Shown: positions 15,839-22,231, numbered from the stretch's first letter. The stretch is DNA of 24,398 nt from Spirochaetia bacterium (GCA_025997795.1 BNVB01000034.1:1-24398), one strand, 5' to 3'. Notes: generated from the sequence alone by a model not told the origin. Made by a program: numbers and translations.

Positions 15839-16474
15839 TTACAGCGTTTCCAGTTCCCTGCGGCCTTTGACAGCGGTCTTGTCGTAGATAATGCTCAGGT
15901 TGTTTTCTACGGTACGAAGTGAGATGCCCAGTTCGGCGGCTATTTCTCTATTACTTAAGCGGCGCTGGACCAGATCGAAAACCCGGCGTTCCCGTTTTGT
16001 CAGCGACAACATCAGATCCGAAACGGCAGTTATTCGGGAAAGAATATCCTGCGAAAACCATTCGCCGCCCTGGACTATTTTTTCCATGGCGGTCCGCAGT
16101 TCCGCCGTATCCTGGGATTTACAGACATAACCCCGGGCTTTGGCGCGGAAGGCGGCTTTAAGGTGGGCATAATCGTCATATATCGAATAGACCAATACCG
16201 GCGGCGTTTTTTTGCCGTACCATTCCTGCAGCATAGGAATAAGATCCAGGCCCCAGGAGCCGGGGCTGCCTGCTGCGTCTTTTAAGTCAATGTCCAAAAG
16301 TATTAAATCCGGCAGGGAATTGGAGAGGGCGAGGTCTTTACACAAAACAGCGGCTTCTGTTACCGAGGCGGCCTCGCCCAGCACCTGCCAGTCTTTGTCC
16401 TCGGTAAGCCAGGAAACAAGGCCCCGGCGTATCATGTCGTGATCGTCGATAAGTATCAGTGTTTTTGTTTTCAT
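15839..16474 (-). CDS. NarL/FixJ-family response regulator
   Basis: 211-residue two-component output protein. The receiver domain has acidic residues Asp10-Asp11 (LILIDDHD), phosphoacceptor Asp61 (LILLDIDLKD) and the conserved Lys in YVCKSQD. A LuxR-type helix-turn-helix closes the protein (LTKRERRVFDLVQ, NREIAAELGISLRTVENNLS). It should bind DNA as a dimer after phosphorylation by the neighbouring kinase. No Shine-Dalgarno stands before the ATG; the kinase stop TGA is only 3 nt upstream, so translation probably depends on ribosomes arriving from the kinase gene, immediately after its G12 tract. Target genes are unknown. Confidence 0.93.
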   Translation of the reverse strand: MKTKTLILIDDHDMIRRGLVSWLTEDKDWQVLGEAASVTEAAVLCKDLALSNSLPDLILLDIDLKDAAGSPGSWGLDLIPMLQEWYGKKTPPVLVYSIYDDYAHLKAAFRAKARGYVCKSQDTAELRTAMEKIVQGGEWFSQDILSRITAVSDLMLSLTKRERRVFDLVQRRLSNREIAAELGISLRTVENNLSIIYDKTAVKGRRELETL

Positions 16475-16477
16475 AGG

Positions 16478-17644
16478 TCAGAAATACCCCCCCCCCCCAA
16501 TTCCTATCGGGATACTAGGGATTTCCAGCCGTACCGTTAGTCCGCTGCCGGGACCGCCGACAAACGAAAGATCCGCGCCCAATAGGGCGGCGCGCTTACG
16601 CATACCCTGTATTCCCAGCCGGTCGGAGGGTAAACGGGGCGGCAATCCTTTGCCGTCGTCGGAGATGCACATAAGGATAGAAGACTTGCCGCCCTCCGTC
16701 TCATTCCGGGCAGAGAGAGTTACCTCGGCGGCATGGGCGTGTTTTTCTATGTTCATCAAAGCTTCCTGGGCAATCCGGTATATCTGGAGCTGGGCCTCCG
16801 GTCTAAAAGCTTCGGCGGTAAAACCGGGAAGAATAACGGAACGGCACTCCACACCGGTTCGTTTGGTAAAATCTATACACAGCCGGGTAAGGGCATCCGG
16901 CAGGGCCAGGCGGGAAAAATCCGGCGGCAAAAGGTCCAGACACACAGCCCTAATCTTATCCATAATACGCCGCTGTAAATCAAGGAGTTCCCCGGATCTG
17001 CCTGAAACCCGCAGGAGTTGTCCCATATCCTGCAATACCGTATCGTGTAATTCCCCGGCAATCCGGGAACGCTCGGTTTCCTGGGCCAGCATGATCAGCC
17101 GGGAAAAGGCGGCGCTGTCTTCTTCCTGTAAACGGGAACGGCGCAGGGCCCGGCGTAACAGTTCAATAAGCAAAACCAGGCCGCAGAAAATCAGAATAAA
17201 AACGATAAAAAAATTGAGGAGCCGTACAAAAGCCCGGCCGGAAATATTGAGTTCCATGCGCTGCCAGGCCATTACTTTTTCCCGTATACCTCCAGAGACC
17301 CGGATTATTTCCGCCCGGTTTCCTGTTTTGACCGCGGTTTCCAGGGAGGCAGCAAGAAAAACCATGTCCTCCCGATCTTCCACAAAGCCCTTTCCCACAT
17401 ATTCGGCATAAAGCGGGGTGGCGCTCAATTTTTTTAGGGATTGCCTGAAACCGGTTACGGCAGAAACCAGAACAGGATCAGGCAAAAGGGTTTCCAGCGT
17501 CTGCCCTTGCAGCGCAGCCTCGACCAGGGACCAGGCTTCCAGAAGTTCCCTCCCCGGCATGGTTTCGGAGGCAGACAAAGGTTCCCACCCGGAAATCGCA
17601 AAAAAAGCGCACAAAATCAGGATACTGCGGGTTACCCTCTGCAT
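16478..17644 (-). CDS. Membrane sensor histidine kinase (HisKA_3 type)
   Basis: 388 residues from the ATG at 17644 (a TTG two codons upstream is also open). Order: signal-anchor segment SILILCAFFAISG, an extracytoplasmic helical region of about 110 residues, one membrane helix (LLNFFIVFILIFCGLVLLIE), then the HisKA_3 dimerisation helix with phosphoacceptor His in ERSRIAGELHDTVLQDMG and an HATPase domain (ALMNIEKHAHA, DDGKGL, LGIQGMRKRAALLGA, GSGLTVRLEIP). It phosphorylates the NarL-type regulator encoded 3 nt downstream. The signal sensed is unknown. No Shine-Dalgarno; TATATT lies 6 nt before the ATG. The tail after the ATPase domain is set by a G12 tract and can vary. Its first codons and promoter are duplicated at 18442-18502. 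Confidence 0.92.
   Translation of the reverse strand: MQRVTRSILILCAFFAISGWEPLSASETMPGRELLEAWSLVEAALQGQTLETLLPDPVLVSAVTGFRQSLKKLSATPLYAEYVGKGFVEDREDMVFLAASLETAVKTGNRAEIIRVSGGIREKVMAWQRMELNISGRAFVRLLNFFIVFILIFCGLVLLIELLRRALRRSRLQEEDSAAFSRLIMLAQETERSRIAGELHDTVLQDMGQLLRVSGRSGELLDLQRRIMDKIRAVCLDLLPPDFSRLALPDALTRLCIDFTKRTGVECRSVILPGFTAEAFRPEAQLQIYRIAQEALMNIEKHAHAAEVTLSARNETEGGKSSILMCISDDGKGLPPRLPSDRLGIQGMRKRAALLGADLSFVGGPGSGLTVRLEIPSIPIGIGGGGYF
16487..16498. repeat. Homopolymer tract G12 (minus strand) at kinase 3' end
   Basis: Twelve consecutive C on the plus strand. On the coding strand it encodes four Gly in the tail IGIGGGGYF-stop. Tracts of this length are prone to slippage, and poly-G tracts are established phase-variation sites in Treponema. 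A one-base loss would move the kinase stop so that it overlaps the regulator start as ATGA. Confidence 0.9.
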
Positions 17645-17682
17645 TAACAAAATATACCAAAAATTCTAAAACCATGGTATAT
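17622..17682. repeat. 61-bp direct repeat, copy A (kinase start and promoter)
   Basis: Matches 18442-18502 at 60 of 61 positions; the single difference is C17635/T18455. It includes the first eight codons of the kinase gene and the upstream dyad. The two copies are 820 bp apart and bracket the PIN toxin-antitoxin pair. Confidence 0.95.
17645..17682 (-). promoter_or_regulatory. Kinase promoter region with 8-bp dyad
   Basis: TATATT on the minus strand (complement of 17651-17656) is 6 nt from the kinase ATG. Arms ATATACCA (17652-17659) and TGGTATAT (17675-17682) form a perfect dyad with a 15-nt centre, overlapping the -10. The 61-bp repeat ends exactly at the outer edge of this dyad, and the dyad is intact in the second copy (18472-18502), as would be expected of a binding site. 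Confidence 0.5.
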
Positions 17683-17686
17683 ACGT

Positions 17687-17713
17687 TTGACGCAAAAAGC
17701 GCTTTGCTATAGA
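17687..17713 (+). promoter_or_regulatory. Promoter of PIN toxin-antitoxin pair
   Basis: TTGACG (17687-17692) and TATAGA (17708-17713) with a short 15-bp spacer. The spacer contains the perfect palindrome AAAGCGCTTT (17696-17705), a candidate site for antitoxin autoregulation. The -10 ends 9 nt before the antitoxin ATG; GAAAG in between could be a weak ribosome site. Confidence 0.45.
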
Positions 17714-17722
17714 TTGAAAGAT

Positions 17723-17995
17723 ATGATTACCATTGAACAAACGGTTGAATTACCAGCTAGTCACCGGCTGACGCTTGAAGTTCCCCCTGTTATTCCCACT
17801 GGCAGGGTACGGGTTACATTTACCCCCGAACCGGAACACCGCCTTAGTCCCCAAGAGGCGATTGAAAAATGCTGGGGTATTGCCGAAGGCAGTAGTTGGA
17901 CCAGCGACCGTCTGCTTGAAGAACGCCGCAAGGATAAGGACCGGGAAGAAGCCAAATACCATCGGATGTTCCGTAAAAACGAAAACGTATCATGA
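17723..17995 (+). CDS. Putative antitoxin of PIN-type toxin-antitoxin pair
   Basis: 90-residue protein starting MITIEQTVELPASHRL, a short beta-rich N-terminus (LEVPPVIPTGRVRVTFTPEP), then a helical, charged C-terminus (SDRLLEERRKDKDREEAKYH) that would wrap the toxin. The N-terminal pattern is one repeatedly seen ahead of PIN toxins in spirochaetes and suggests an AbrB-like DNA-binding strand, but I cannot assign a named family with certainty. Its TGA overlaps the toxin ATG (ATGA, 17992-17995), the usual coupling of antitoxin to toxin. A fragment of a close relative lies at 22232-22306. The upstream in-frame ATG at 17687 overlaps the promoter and is rejected. Confidence 0.75.
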   Translation: MITIEQTVELPASHRLTLEVPPVIPTGRVRVTFTPEPEHRLSPQEAIEKCWGIAEGSSWTSDRLLEERRKDKDREEAKYHRMFRKNENVS

Positions 17996-18399
17996 TCTAC
18001 GTGCTTGATGCCTGTGCTTTGATTGCATATCTTAACCGTGAGCCGGAAGGTATCAGGGTAAAGGAACTCATAGAAAGCACCAAACTGGGGAATATTGATA
18101 TCTATATGTGTATCGTTAATCTGGTTGAGGTTTACTACGGTTATGTCAGAGACGCAGGAGAAATGGCTGCCGATGCCTATATGGAAGCGGTTTCTGATCT
18201 TCCCATACGGATTATCAATACCATTACTGATACTGTCTGTCGTGAAGCCGCCCGCTTTAAGGGGCTGTATTCCATGTCCCTTGCTGATGCTTTCGCTTGC
18301 GGTACCGCCAAGAGCCTTAACGCAACACTTGTAACCAAGGATAGCGAGATTGAGGCGGCGCAGGGAAAGGAACATCTGTCCGTACTTTGGATTAAGTAA
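17992..18399 (+). CDS. PIN-domain ribonuclease toxin (VapC-like)
   Basis: 135-residue single-domain PIN nuclease, expected to cut RNA (tRNA or rRNA in known VapC toxins) with Mg2+ when free of antitoxin. The acidic catalytic residues are in place: Asp6 (VLDACALIAYL), Glu46 (NLVEVYYG), Asp99 (SLADAFA) and Asp117 (LVTKDSE). It is full length for the family and looks active. It is coupled to the antitoxin by ATGA. The two-gene cassette is bracketed by the 61-bp direct repeats, so it appears to be an insertion between the kinase gene and the orphan antitoxin. Confidence 0.9.
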   Translation: MIYVLDACALIAYLNREPEGIRVKELIESTKLGNIDIYMCIVNLVEVYYGYVRDAGEMAADAYMEAVSDLPIRIINTITDTVCREAARFKGLYSMSLADAFACGTAKSLNATLVTKDSEIEAAQGKEHLSVLWIK

Positions 18400-18441
18400 A
18401 TGCCTATCGCGCCTTGTCAGTTCTCTCTAATACCCATCCGC

Positions 18442-18502
18442 ATACTGCGGGTTATCCTCTGCATTAACAAAATATACCAAAAATTCTAAAACCATGGTAT
18501 AT
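18442..18502. repeat. 61-bp direct repeat, copy B (orphan kinase 5' end)
   Basis: Second copy, detached from any kinase body. On the minus strand it still starts at an ATG (18464) and reads MQRITRSMRMGIREN then stops, so only the first residues are kinase-like. It lies 43 bp before the orphan antitoxin start, as copy A lies 41 bp before the PIN antitoxin start. Confidence 0.93.
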
Positions 18503-18508
18503 GTGTCC

Positions 18509-18537
18509 TTGTTGGATTGCCATTTTTGCCGTATACT
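18509..18537 (+). promoter_or_regulatory. Promoter of orphan antitoxin gene
   Basis: TTGTTG (18509-18514) and TATACT (18532-18537) separated by 17 bp. The -10 ends 7 nt before the ATG at 18545, and there is no Shine-Dalgarno, so the transcript would be leaderless. Confidence 0.5.
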
Positions 18538-18544
18538 GTACGAT

Positions 18545-18727
18545 ATGATTACCCTTACTCTGGAAGATCTGAAAGCCGAAGCTGCCCGCAAAACAGCGGA
18601 ACAACAGGCTTATTTCGATGCCACGGGGAAAGACCCGCTTGTGGAACTTCGGGATTCGATGAAAAGTATGCCTTTTGCGGGTATTGACGGTGTGGAATAT
18701 CAAAAGAAGATGCGCGATGAGTGGTGA
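18545..18727 (+). CDS. Small orphan antitoxin-like protein
   Basis: 60-residue charged protein (MITLTLEDLKAEAARKTAEQ..., ending EYQKKMRDEW). The helical, highly charged make-up and the MRDEW-type tail resemble antitoxins of small type II modules, but no toxin gene follows; a terminator starts 6 bp after the stop. Starts like the PIN antitoxin (ATGATTACC) and sits at the same distance from the 61-bp repeat, suggesting a shared upstream region. Could instead be an unrelated small protein. The ATG at 18545 is chosen over an in-frame one at 18494, which lies inside the repeat and before the promoter. Confidence 0.6.
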   Translation: MITLTLEDLKAEAARKTAEQQAYFDATGKDPLVELRDSMKSMPFAGIDGVEYQKKMRDEW

Positions 18728-18732
18728 AACGT

Positions 18733-18763
18733 CGGGGCTGTCCTTTCTTTTTGGACAGCCCCG
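18733..18763. terminator. Strong hairpin after orphan antitoxin
   Basis: Eleven-pair GC-rich stem (GGGGCTGTCC/GGACAGCCCC extended by one C-G pair) with a 9-nt T-rich loop, followed by GCTTATTTAT. Likely an intrinsic terminator for the plus-strand gene. On the minus strand it follows the lipoprotein fragment. Confidence 0.8.
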
Positions 18764-19009
18764 GCTTATTTATCTTACTGCCGTTTATAGGTCCCTGAAA
18801 AATTTGAATCCCAACCCCCAGCATCCATTGTAAAAGAGTATGTTGATTCATCGAATGTACCAAAACTGAAATCAAAGGGATATGGATACCAATAAAAACC
18901 AGACAGCTCCCATGTATGAGTGGAATGTGCACTCATAACATTTCCATTTCCTTTAGTATAAGTGCCTTTCCCCCATGGATCACCATTCTTATAAGAAGTC
19001 CATGAATAT

Positions 19010-19023
19010 CCGCCGACAAGATT
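19010..19023. repeat. 14-bp direct repeat flanking lipoprotein gene, left copy
   Basis: CCGCCGACAAGATT, repeated exactly at 19562-19575. The pair brackets the lipoprotein gene with its terminator. On the minus strand both copies encode NLVGG in open frames that are otherwise unrelated. Confidence 0.8.
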
Positions 19024-19033
19024 TAGTTTATTA

Positions 19034-19068
19034 AGCCAGTTCCAAAATGTCAGATTTTGGAACTGGCT
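19034..19068. terminator. Perfect 15-bp hairpin after lipoprotein gene
   Basis: AGCCAGTTCCAAAAT and its exact complement around a 5-nt loop, starting 6 bp after the stop of the minus-strand lipoprotein gene. The flanks are AT-rich on both sides (TTAATAAAC on the minus strand), fitting an intrinsic terminator that may act in both directions. Confidence 0.75.
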
Positions 19069-19074
19069 CTATTA

Positions 19075-19536
19075 TTAATCTGTAAGCGTGACTAAACTGG
19101 TATAGGCCACCGATGTTGTTGCGTTAGTAATTGAAAGGTTCCTAACTACTTGCCACGTCCCCGAACCACTAGTAACATTAAACACAAGATCGTAAGTACC
19201 GGAACCAGTCCATTTTTCGGTAAAACCAGGTGCAACCCATATTTCTGTAGTTGTAAGGGTGTTATTGCCACCTGACCCCGACAAATAAGCACTAGCTGTT
19301 CCTGCTACCAATCCTGTCTCCGCTTGCGCATTAGTATTGTTTATACCCGGCGGAAAAATGCCTATCTGGAAACTACTACTTTCAATAGTTGCGCGCACGG
19401 CACCAGGAATTCCTGTAATAACCACGGTTTTCGCAACAGGCGTTGAACCTGAGCTATTACTACAACCAGATAGAACCAATCCGAATGTCAGTAAAACCAT
19501 CAATATTCCTACTATGAAAAATCTATTTTTTTTCAT
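19075..19536 (-). CDS. Small lipoprotein of unknown function
   Basis: 153-residue lipoprotein. MKKNRFFIVGILMVLLTFG and LVLSGC form a clear signal peptide and lipobox. The mature part is Ser/Gly/Thr-rich and beta-like: it opens with the KTVVITGIP segment often seen at the start of termite-gut Treponema lipoproteins and ends with a WQVVRNLSITNATTSVAY beta domain. No enzymatic motif is visible; an outer-surface or periplasmic role is inferred from lipidation only. AAGGAG lies 8 nt before the ATG. Its promoter region (-10 TATAGT, complement of 19613-19618) belongs to an 84-bp sequence shared with the acidic zinc-ribbon gene. It is lower in GC than the genes of the first 12 kb. Confidence 0.8.
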   Translation of the reverse strand: MKKNRFFIVGILMVLLTFGLVLSGCSNSSGSTPVAKTVVITGIPGAVRATIESSSFQIGIFPPGINNTNAQAETGLVAGTASAYLSGSGGNNTLTTTEIWVAPGFTEKWTGSGTYDLVFNVTSGSGTWQVVRNLSITNATTSVAYTSLVTLTD

Positions 19537-19561
19537 AATAAACTCCTTGCGTTTTTATGTC

Positions 19562-19575
19562 CCGCCGACAAGATT
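19562..19575. repeat. 14-bp direct repeat flanking lipoprotein gene, right copy
   Basis: Exact second copy of 19010-19023, 26 bp upstream of the lipoprotein ATG. The minus-strand frame through it reads CGKHINLVGGT then stops. Confidence 0.8.
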
Positions 19576-19611
19576 GATATGTTTACCGCATAAGCGGGTA
19601 ATACCTTTTAA

Positions 19612-19695
19612 AACTATAACGGTAGTTTTTAAGACTTGAACAGAGCAATTTTTCACGGAAAAACCGTGCGTAAAATTCGTGCGTGCAATATCCAT
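19612..19695. repeat. 84-bp shared upstream region, copy 1 (lipoprotein gene)
   Basis: Ungapped match to 21338-21421 with about 13 differences. Best preserved are AACTATAACGG, TTTTTAAGA, TTGAACAGAG and TTTTTCACGGAAAAA. On the minus strand it supplies TATAGT as a -10 box for the downstream lipoprotein gene, with GTTCAA 17 bp before it. The TTTTTC-ACG-GAAAAA dyad lies upstream of that -35. Confidence 0.85.
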
Positions 19696-19713
19696 CTCCG
19701 TAGCTGCACACGC

Positions 19714-20136
19714 TTACGGTTCGAATCCCAAGTTCTTATTACTGCGTTGCATACCAGACAATAAACTGGACTGAATTTTCACTGCCTCTTTTGGTTTAAC
19801 TCCTTCAACGGCAGCTTGTGCCAGTGCGGTTATACTTCGTTCCCCGGCTTTGTAAGCTTTCATAACATTATTTTGGACTTGCAATTCTAAAGCAGAACGG
19901 TCTCCAAGGCCGAGGAATCCAACATCTGGAATAGAAAGTTGAATAGTGTCAGCTAGTACCCTAAGGACCTTAGCTGCTTTTTCCGCCTCTGTCAGCTCTT
20001 TCGCCGCCGGTTTAGGTACTATTGCCGGTTGGGGCGCTGCTGCCGGCGCTGCGGTCTCACCGGCCGGTTTCCCGCATGAGGGGCAGAACTTTACTCCATC
20101 ATTCATTTCTTTTCCGCAATGGATACAAAATGCCAT
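19714..20136 (-). CDS. Zinc-ribbon protein of unknown function
   Basis: 140-residue protein. The first 25 residues form a zinc ribbon (FCIHCGKEMNDGVKFCPSCG, two CxxC pairs), followed by an Ala/Pro linker and a helical domain rich in Leu/Ala (VLRVLADTIQLSIPDVGFLG onward). No signal peptide, so it is probably cytoplasmic. The ribbon resembles those at the C-terminus of the upstream 365-residue protein, 68 bp away on the same strand; the two genes probably form an operon and their products may share a partner. AGGAG lies 7 nt before the ATG. Function not recognised. Confidence 0.75.
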   Translation of the reverse strand: MAFCIHCGKEMNDGVKFCPSCGKPAGETAAPAAAPQPAIVPKPAAKELTEAEKAAKVLRVLADTIQLSIPDVGFLGLGDRSALELQVQNNVMKAYKAGERSITALAQAAVEGVKPKEAVKIQSSLLSGMQRSNKNLGFEP

Positions 20137-20204
20137 ATTTCACTCCTGTTAAACGGCGCTGCTGCCGCTCATGTTTATTTGAACAGGGAACAACATTCCC
20201 TGAT

Positions 20205-21302
20205 TTATGCCACAGGCTGCCCGCATCCTCCACAGAACTTTGCATCCGGTACAAGCTGCGCGCCGCAGTTACTGCAAAATGCGGTGACGGGCGCGGGCTT
20301 ACCGCATGACGGACAGAATTTTGCCTCCGGCACAAGCTGCGTACCGCAGGAGCAGACGGGACCTGCAGGCGCAGGAAAGGCCGCGGGCACAGATGCAATC
20401 CCGCCGCCGCTCTTCCATGATTTGGAAGCCCGAGGGGTAAGTTTTTCAATTTTTTCGATTTGGGGGAAACCATACCCGCCTGTATTGTAGTAGATCAGGT
20501 ATTCATCCCCGCTCTCCAAATTAAAATGCGGCATCGGATAGTCAAAATACCGGGTTTCGTCCTCATCGTAATCGTCATCGTCATCCTCATCTTCTTCATC
20601 ACTTGAATCGACATCTCTAAAATTAATAGAGGTGCGATCATCAGAATCAGACACATACAAAACAGCCGCTACTGATTTAAAACGCATGCCTTTTTTAGAT
20701 GTTTCATCCTCATCTTCATCTTCGTCTTCTTCATCATCTTCGCTGTAGCGATCGGCAAATTCGGCGATCGTTATCGGCGTATAACCGTCATTTTTCGCCA
20801 TGAGTGCCGCCGGATTATCACATTGGGGAATTGCCGCAATTGCTTCGGCGGCTTCCGCTTCGGCCGCTTCTTCCGCGGCCTTTTTTTCAGCTTTTTTTTC
20901 AGCTTTCCTTTTCTTTGCCGCATGTGCTCCGACGGCGATTCCTACTGCACCGCCCAATAAGCCTAGGCCGAGTTTTGCGGCGCCTGTCATCATGGCGCCG
21001 CCGTCAATACTACCGCCTTTGGAATCCAAACTATTCCACATTTGTCCCAGTCCGCTGCCTACGCCAAACTTTCCTTTGTATTTTTCCTTTTCCGCCTTTT
21101 TATCAGCCGCACTGCCCGCTTCATAATACTTGCACTGGGTTTGGGTTACCACCGAGCCACCGGAATTCTTGGAATTGGCGGCGCAATTAGAAGACATAAC
21201 CCCTGCGGTACACTCATGGGGATCTGACGATTTTGTATACAAATAATGCTTACACGACCCGCATAGCACGCTAAAAATTTTTCTTCCGGTATAACTACTC
21301 AT
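20205..21302 (-). CDS. Multi-zinc-ribbon acidic protein with hydrophobic segment
   Basis: 365 residues, no known family recognised as a whole. In order: an N-terminal Cys-rich module (CGSCKHY, C31, C40, C57; residues 14-57), a Gly/Ala-rich hydrophobic stretch (GAAKLGLGLLGGAVGIAVGA) that could be a glycine-zipper membrane segment, a Lys/Glu/Ala coiled-coil-like stretch, a middle domain split by two nearly pure Asp/Glu runs, and two C-terminal zinc ribbons (CSCG...CPSCG and CSNCG...CGGCG). AGGTGG precedes the ATG. The promoter lies in the 84-bp region shared with the lipoprotein gene. The acidic runs are coded by GAA/GAT/GAC triplet repeats that may vary in length. Downstream partner: the 140-residue zinc-ribbon gene. 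Confidence 0.72.
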   Translation of the reverse strand: MSSYTGRKIFSVLCGSCKHYLYTKSSDPHECTAGVMSSNCAANSKNSGGSVVTQTQCKYYEAGSAADKKAEKEKYKGKFGVGSGLGQMWNSLDSKGGSIDGGAMMTGAAKLGLGLLGGAVGIAVGAHAAKKRKAEKKAEKKAAEEAAEAEAAEAIAAIPQCDNPAALMAKNDGYTPITIAEFADRYSEDDEEDEDEDEDETSKKGMRFKSVAAVLYVSDSDDRTSINFRDVDSSDEEDEDDDDDYDEDETRYFDYPMPHFNLESGDEYLIYYNTGGYGFPQIEKIEKLTPRASKSWKSGGGIASVPAAFPAPAGPVCSCGTQLVPEAKFCPSCGKPAPVTAFCSNCGAQLVPDAKFCGGCGQPVA

Positions 21303-21337
21303 TTTGATCCACCTTAACTAAAACTGTTATGACAAAT

Positions 21338-21421
21338 AACTATAACGGCGGTTTTTAAGATTTGAACAGAGTGTTTTTTCACGGAAAAAGCGTGCGTACA
21401 AGTCATGTGTGCGACATCCAT
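21338..21421. repeat. 84-bp shared upstream region, copy 2 (acidic zinc-ribbon gene)
   Basis: Second copy in the same orientation. Its minus-strand TATAGT (complement of 21339-21344) would start transcription about 30 nt before the zinc-ribbon gene ATG at 21302. The dyad TTTTTC-ACG-GAAAAA is intact. Beyond the 84 bp the two loci have no similarity. Confidence 0.85.
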
Positions 21422-21461
21422 GTCGATCTAAAATCAATCAGTTTTTTATGCAGTTTTATGG

Positions 21462-21473
21462 TATACTACTGTT
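21462..21473 (+). promoter_or_regulatory. -10 box 6 nt before ECF-S-like gene (leaderless candidate)
   Basis: TATACT (21462-21467) followed by ACTGTT and the ATG at 21474. No Shine-Dalgarno. No convincing -35 was found at the usual distance. Confidence 0.45.
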
Positions 21474-22196
21474 ATGGCAGGAATAAGCAAACCGGCGCGA
21501 AAATTCTTGGGGCTTCTGCTGTTATGCCTTTGCGCCACCGCCGCAAACAAAGCTCTGGGATTTCTGTCGGTAATACTCCACACCGGCCTTTTCCTTGATA
21601 CGGCCTTTATCATTACCGCAACTTTTTCCGGCGGCCTTCCGGCGGGGCTTTTGGCATCGCTTTTTACCACCGTCATTGGCGGGATTAGTCATTACCTTTT
21701 TTGGGGCAGCCCCTGGTTTTGGGGATGGTATCTCTACGGTCTTTGTTTTGCGGTTACGGCGCTGGTTACCTGGCTGTTTGCCCGTTCTTTTCCCGAAGAA
21801 TGTGCGCCCCTCCTCCTATTTGCCCGGCATAATCAGCATGAAAAATTGAGCAGCTTAAACCCCATGCCCCGGCAATCCGGTATGCTGAACCTTATCATCA
21901 TGCTGTCCCTCCTTTCTCTGGCGCTGTGGATTATCATCAGTGTTATGGGCGCTTTTATTTCGGTCTTTAATACCCGCATTTTACATTCCATTGCCGAAGT
22001 GGCATCGGTGGAAGATGCCTTCAAACTGGGGCTGCTCCAGCGGGGTTTCAACCTGGTAATTGCGGAAATTCTGGCGCGTATTCCCATCAATATTATAGAC
22101 CGGCCGGTATCGGTGCTTATTGGATACGGGACTTCGCTCTTGCTGGTAAAAGCGGGGAGCCGAAAAAAACAAGCGCCGCTCTTTACTACCCGGTGA
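21474..22196 (+). CDS. Polytopic membrane protein resembling ECF transporter S component
   Basis: 240 residues with five to six hydrophobic helices (for example FLGLLLLCLCATAANKALGF, TFSGGLPAGLLASLFTTVIG and MLNLIIMLSLLSLALWIIIS). The SGGLPAGLLASLF and C-terminal ARIPINIIDRPVSVLIGYG patterns resemble substrate-binding S components of energy-coupling-factor importers, which work with a separate ATPase/T unit not present here. A sensor-type membrane domain without its output part is an alternative. Start at 21474: no Shine-Dalgarno, TATACT 6 nt upstream. It stands alone between the zinc-ribbon genes (divergent) and the toxin-antitoxin region. Confidence 0.65.
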   Translation: MAGISKPARKFLGLLLLCLCATAANKALGFLSVILHTGLFLDTAFIITATFSGGLPAGLLASLFTTVIGGISHYLFWGSPWFWGWYLYGLCFAVTALVTWLFARSFPEECAPLLLFARHNQHEKLSSLNPMPRQSGMLNLIIMLSLLSLALWIIISVMGAFISVFNTRILHSIAEVASVEDAFKLGLLQRGFNLVIAEILARIPINIIDRPVSVLIGYGTSLLLVKAGSRKKQAPLFTTR

Positions 22197-22231
22197 TCCA
22201 CAAGCCTTTTTCATGCTATACTTACCTCATT

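Larger units (their letters stand above)
18775..19068 (-). pseudogene. Fragment of lipoprotein C-terminal domain
   Basis: Open minus-strand frame without a plausible start. It begins inside the hairpin at 19034-19068 and reads, among others, TFWNWLNKLNLVGGYSW, GKGTYTKGNGNVMSAH and ending SNFSGTYKRQ-stop. The Gly/Tyr/Trp-rich beta pattern resembles C-terminal parts of spirochaete lipoproteins. With no signal peptide it looks like a leftover 3' end. Together with the terminators on both sides it fills 18728-19074, where no intact gene is present. Confidence 0.5.

Noticed and set aside
17687..17722. Upstream start (ATG-like codon at 17687) for the PIN antitoxin
   Set aside because: The added 12 codons cover the promoter elements, and the close relative at 22232 begins at the MTIEQ position.
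20700..20745. Short GA-rich triplet repeats that could be taken for a CRISPR-like or satellite array
   Set aside because: They are in frame and code for the Asp/Glu run of the zinc-ribbon protein, have no spacer structure and vary irregularly.
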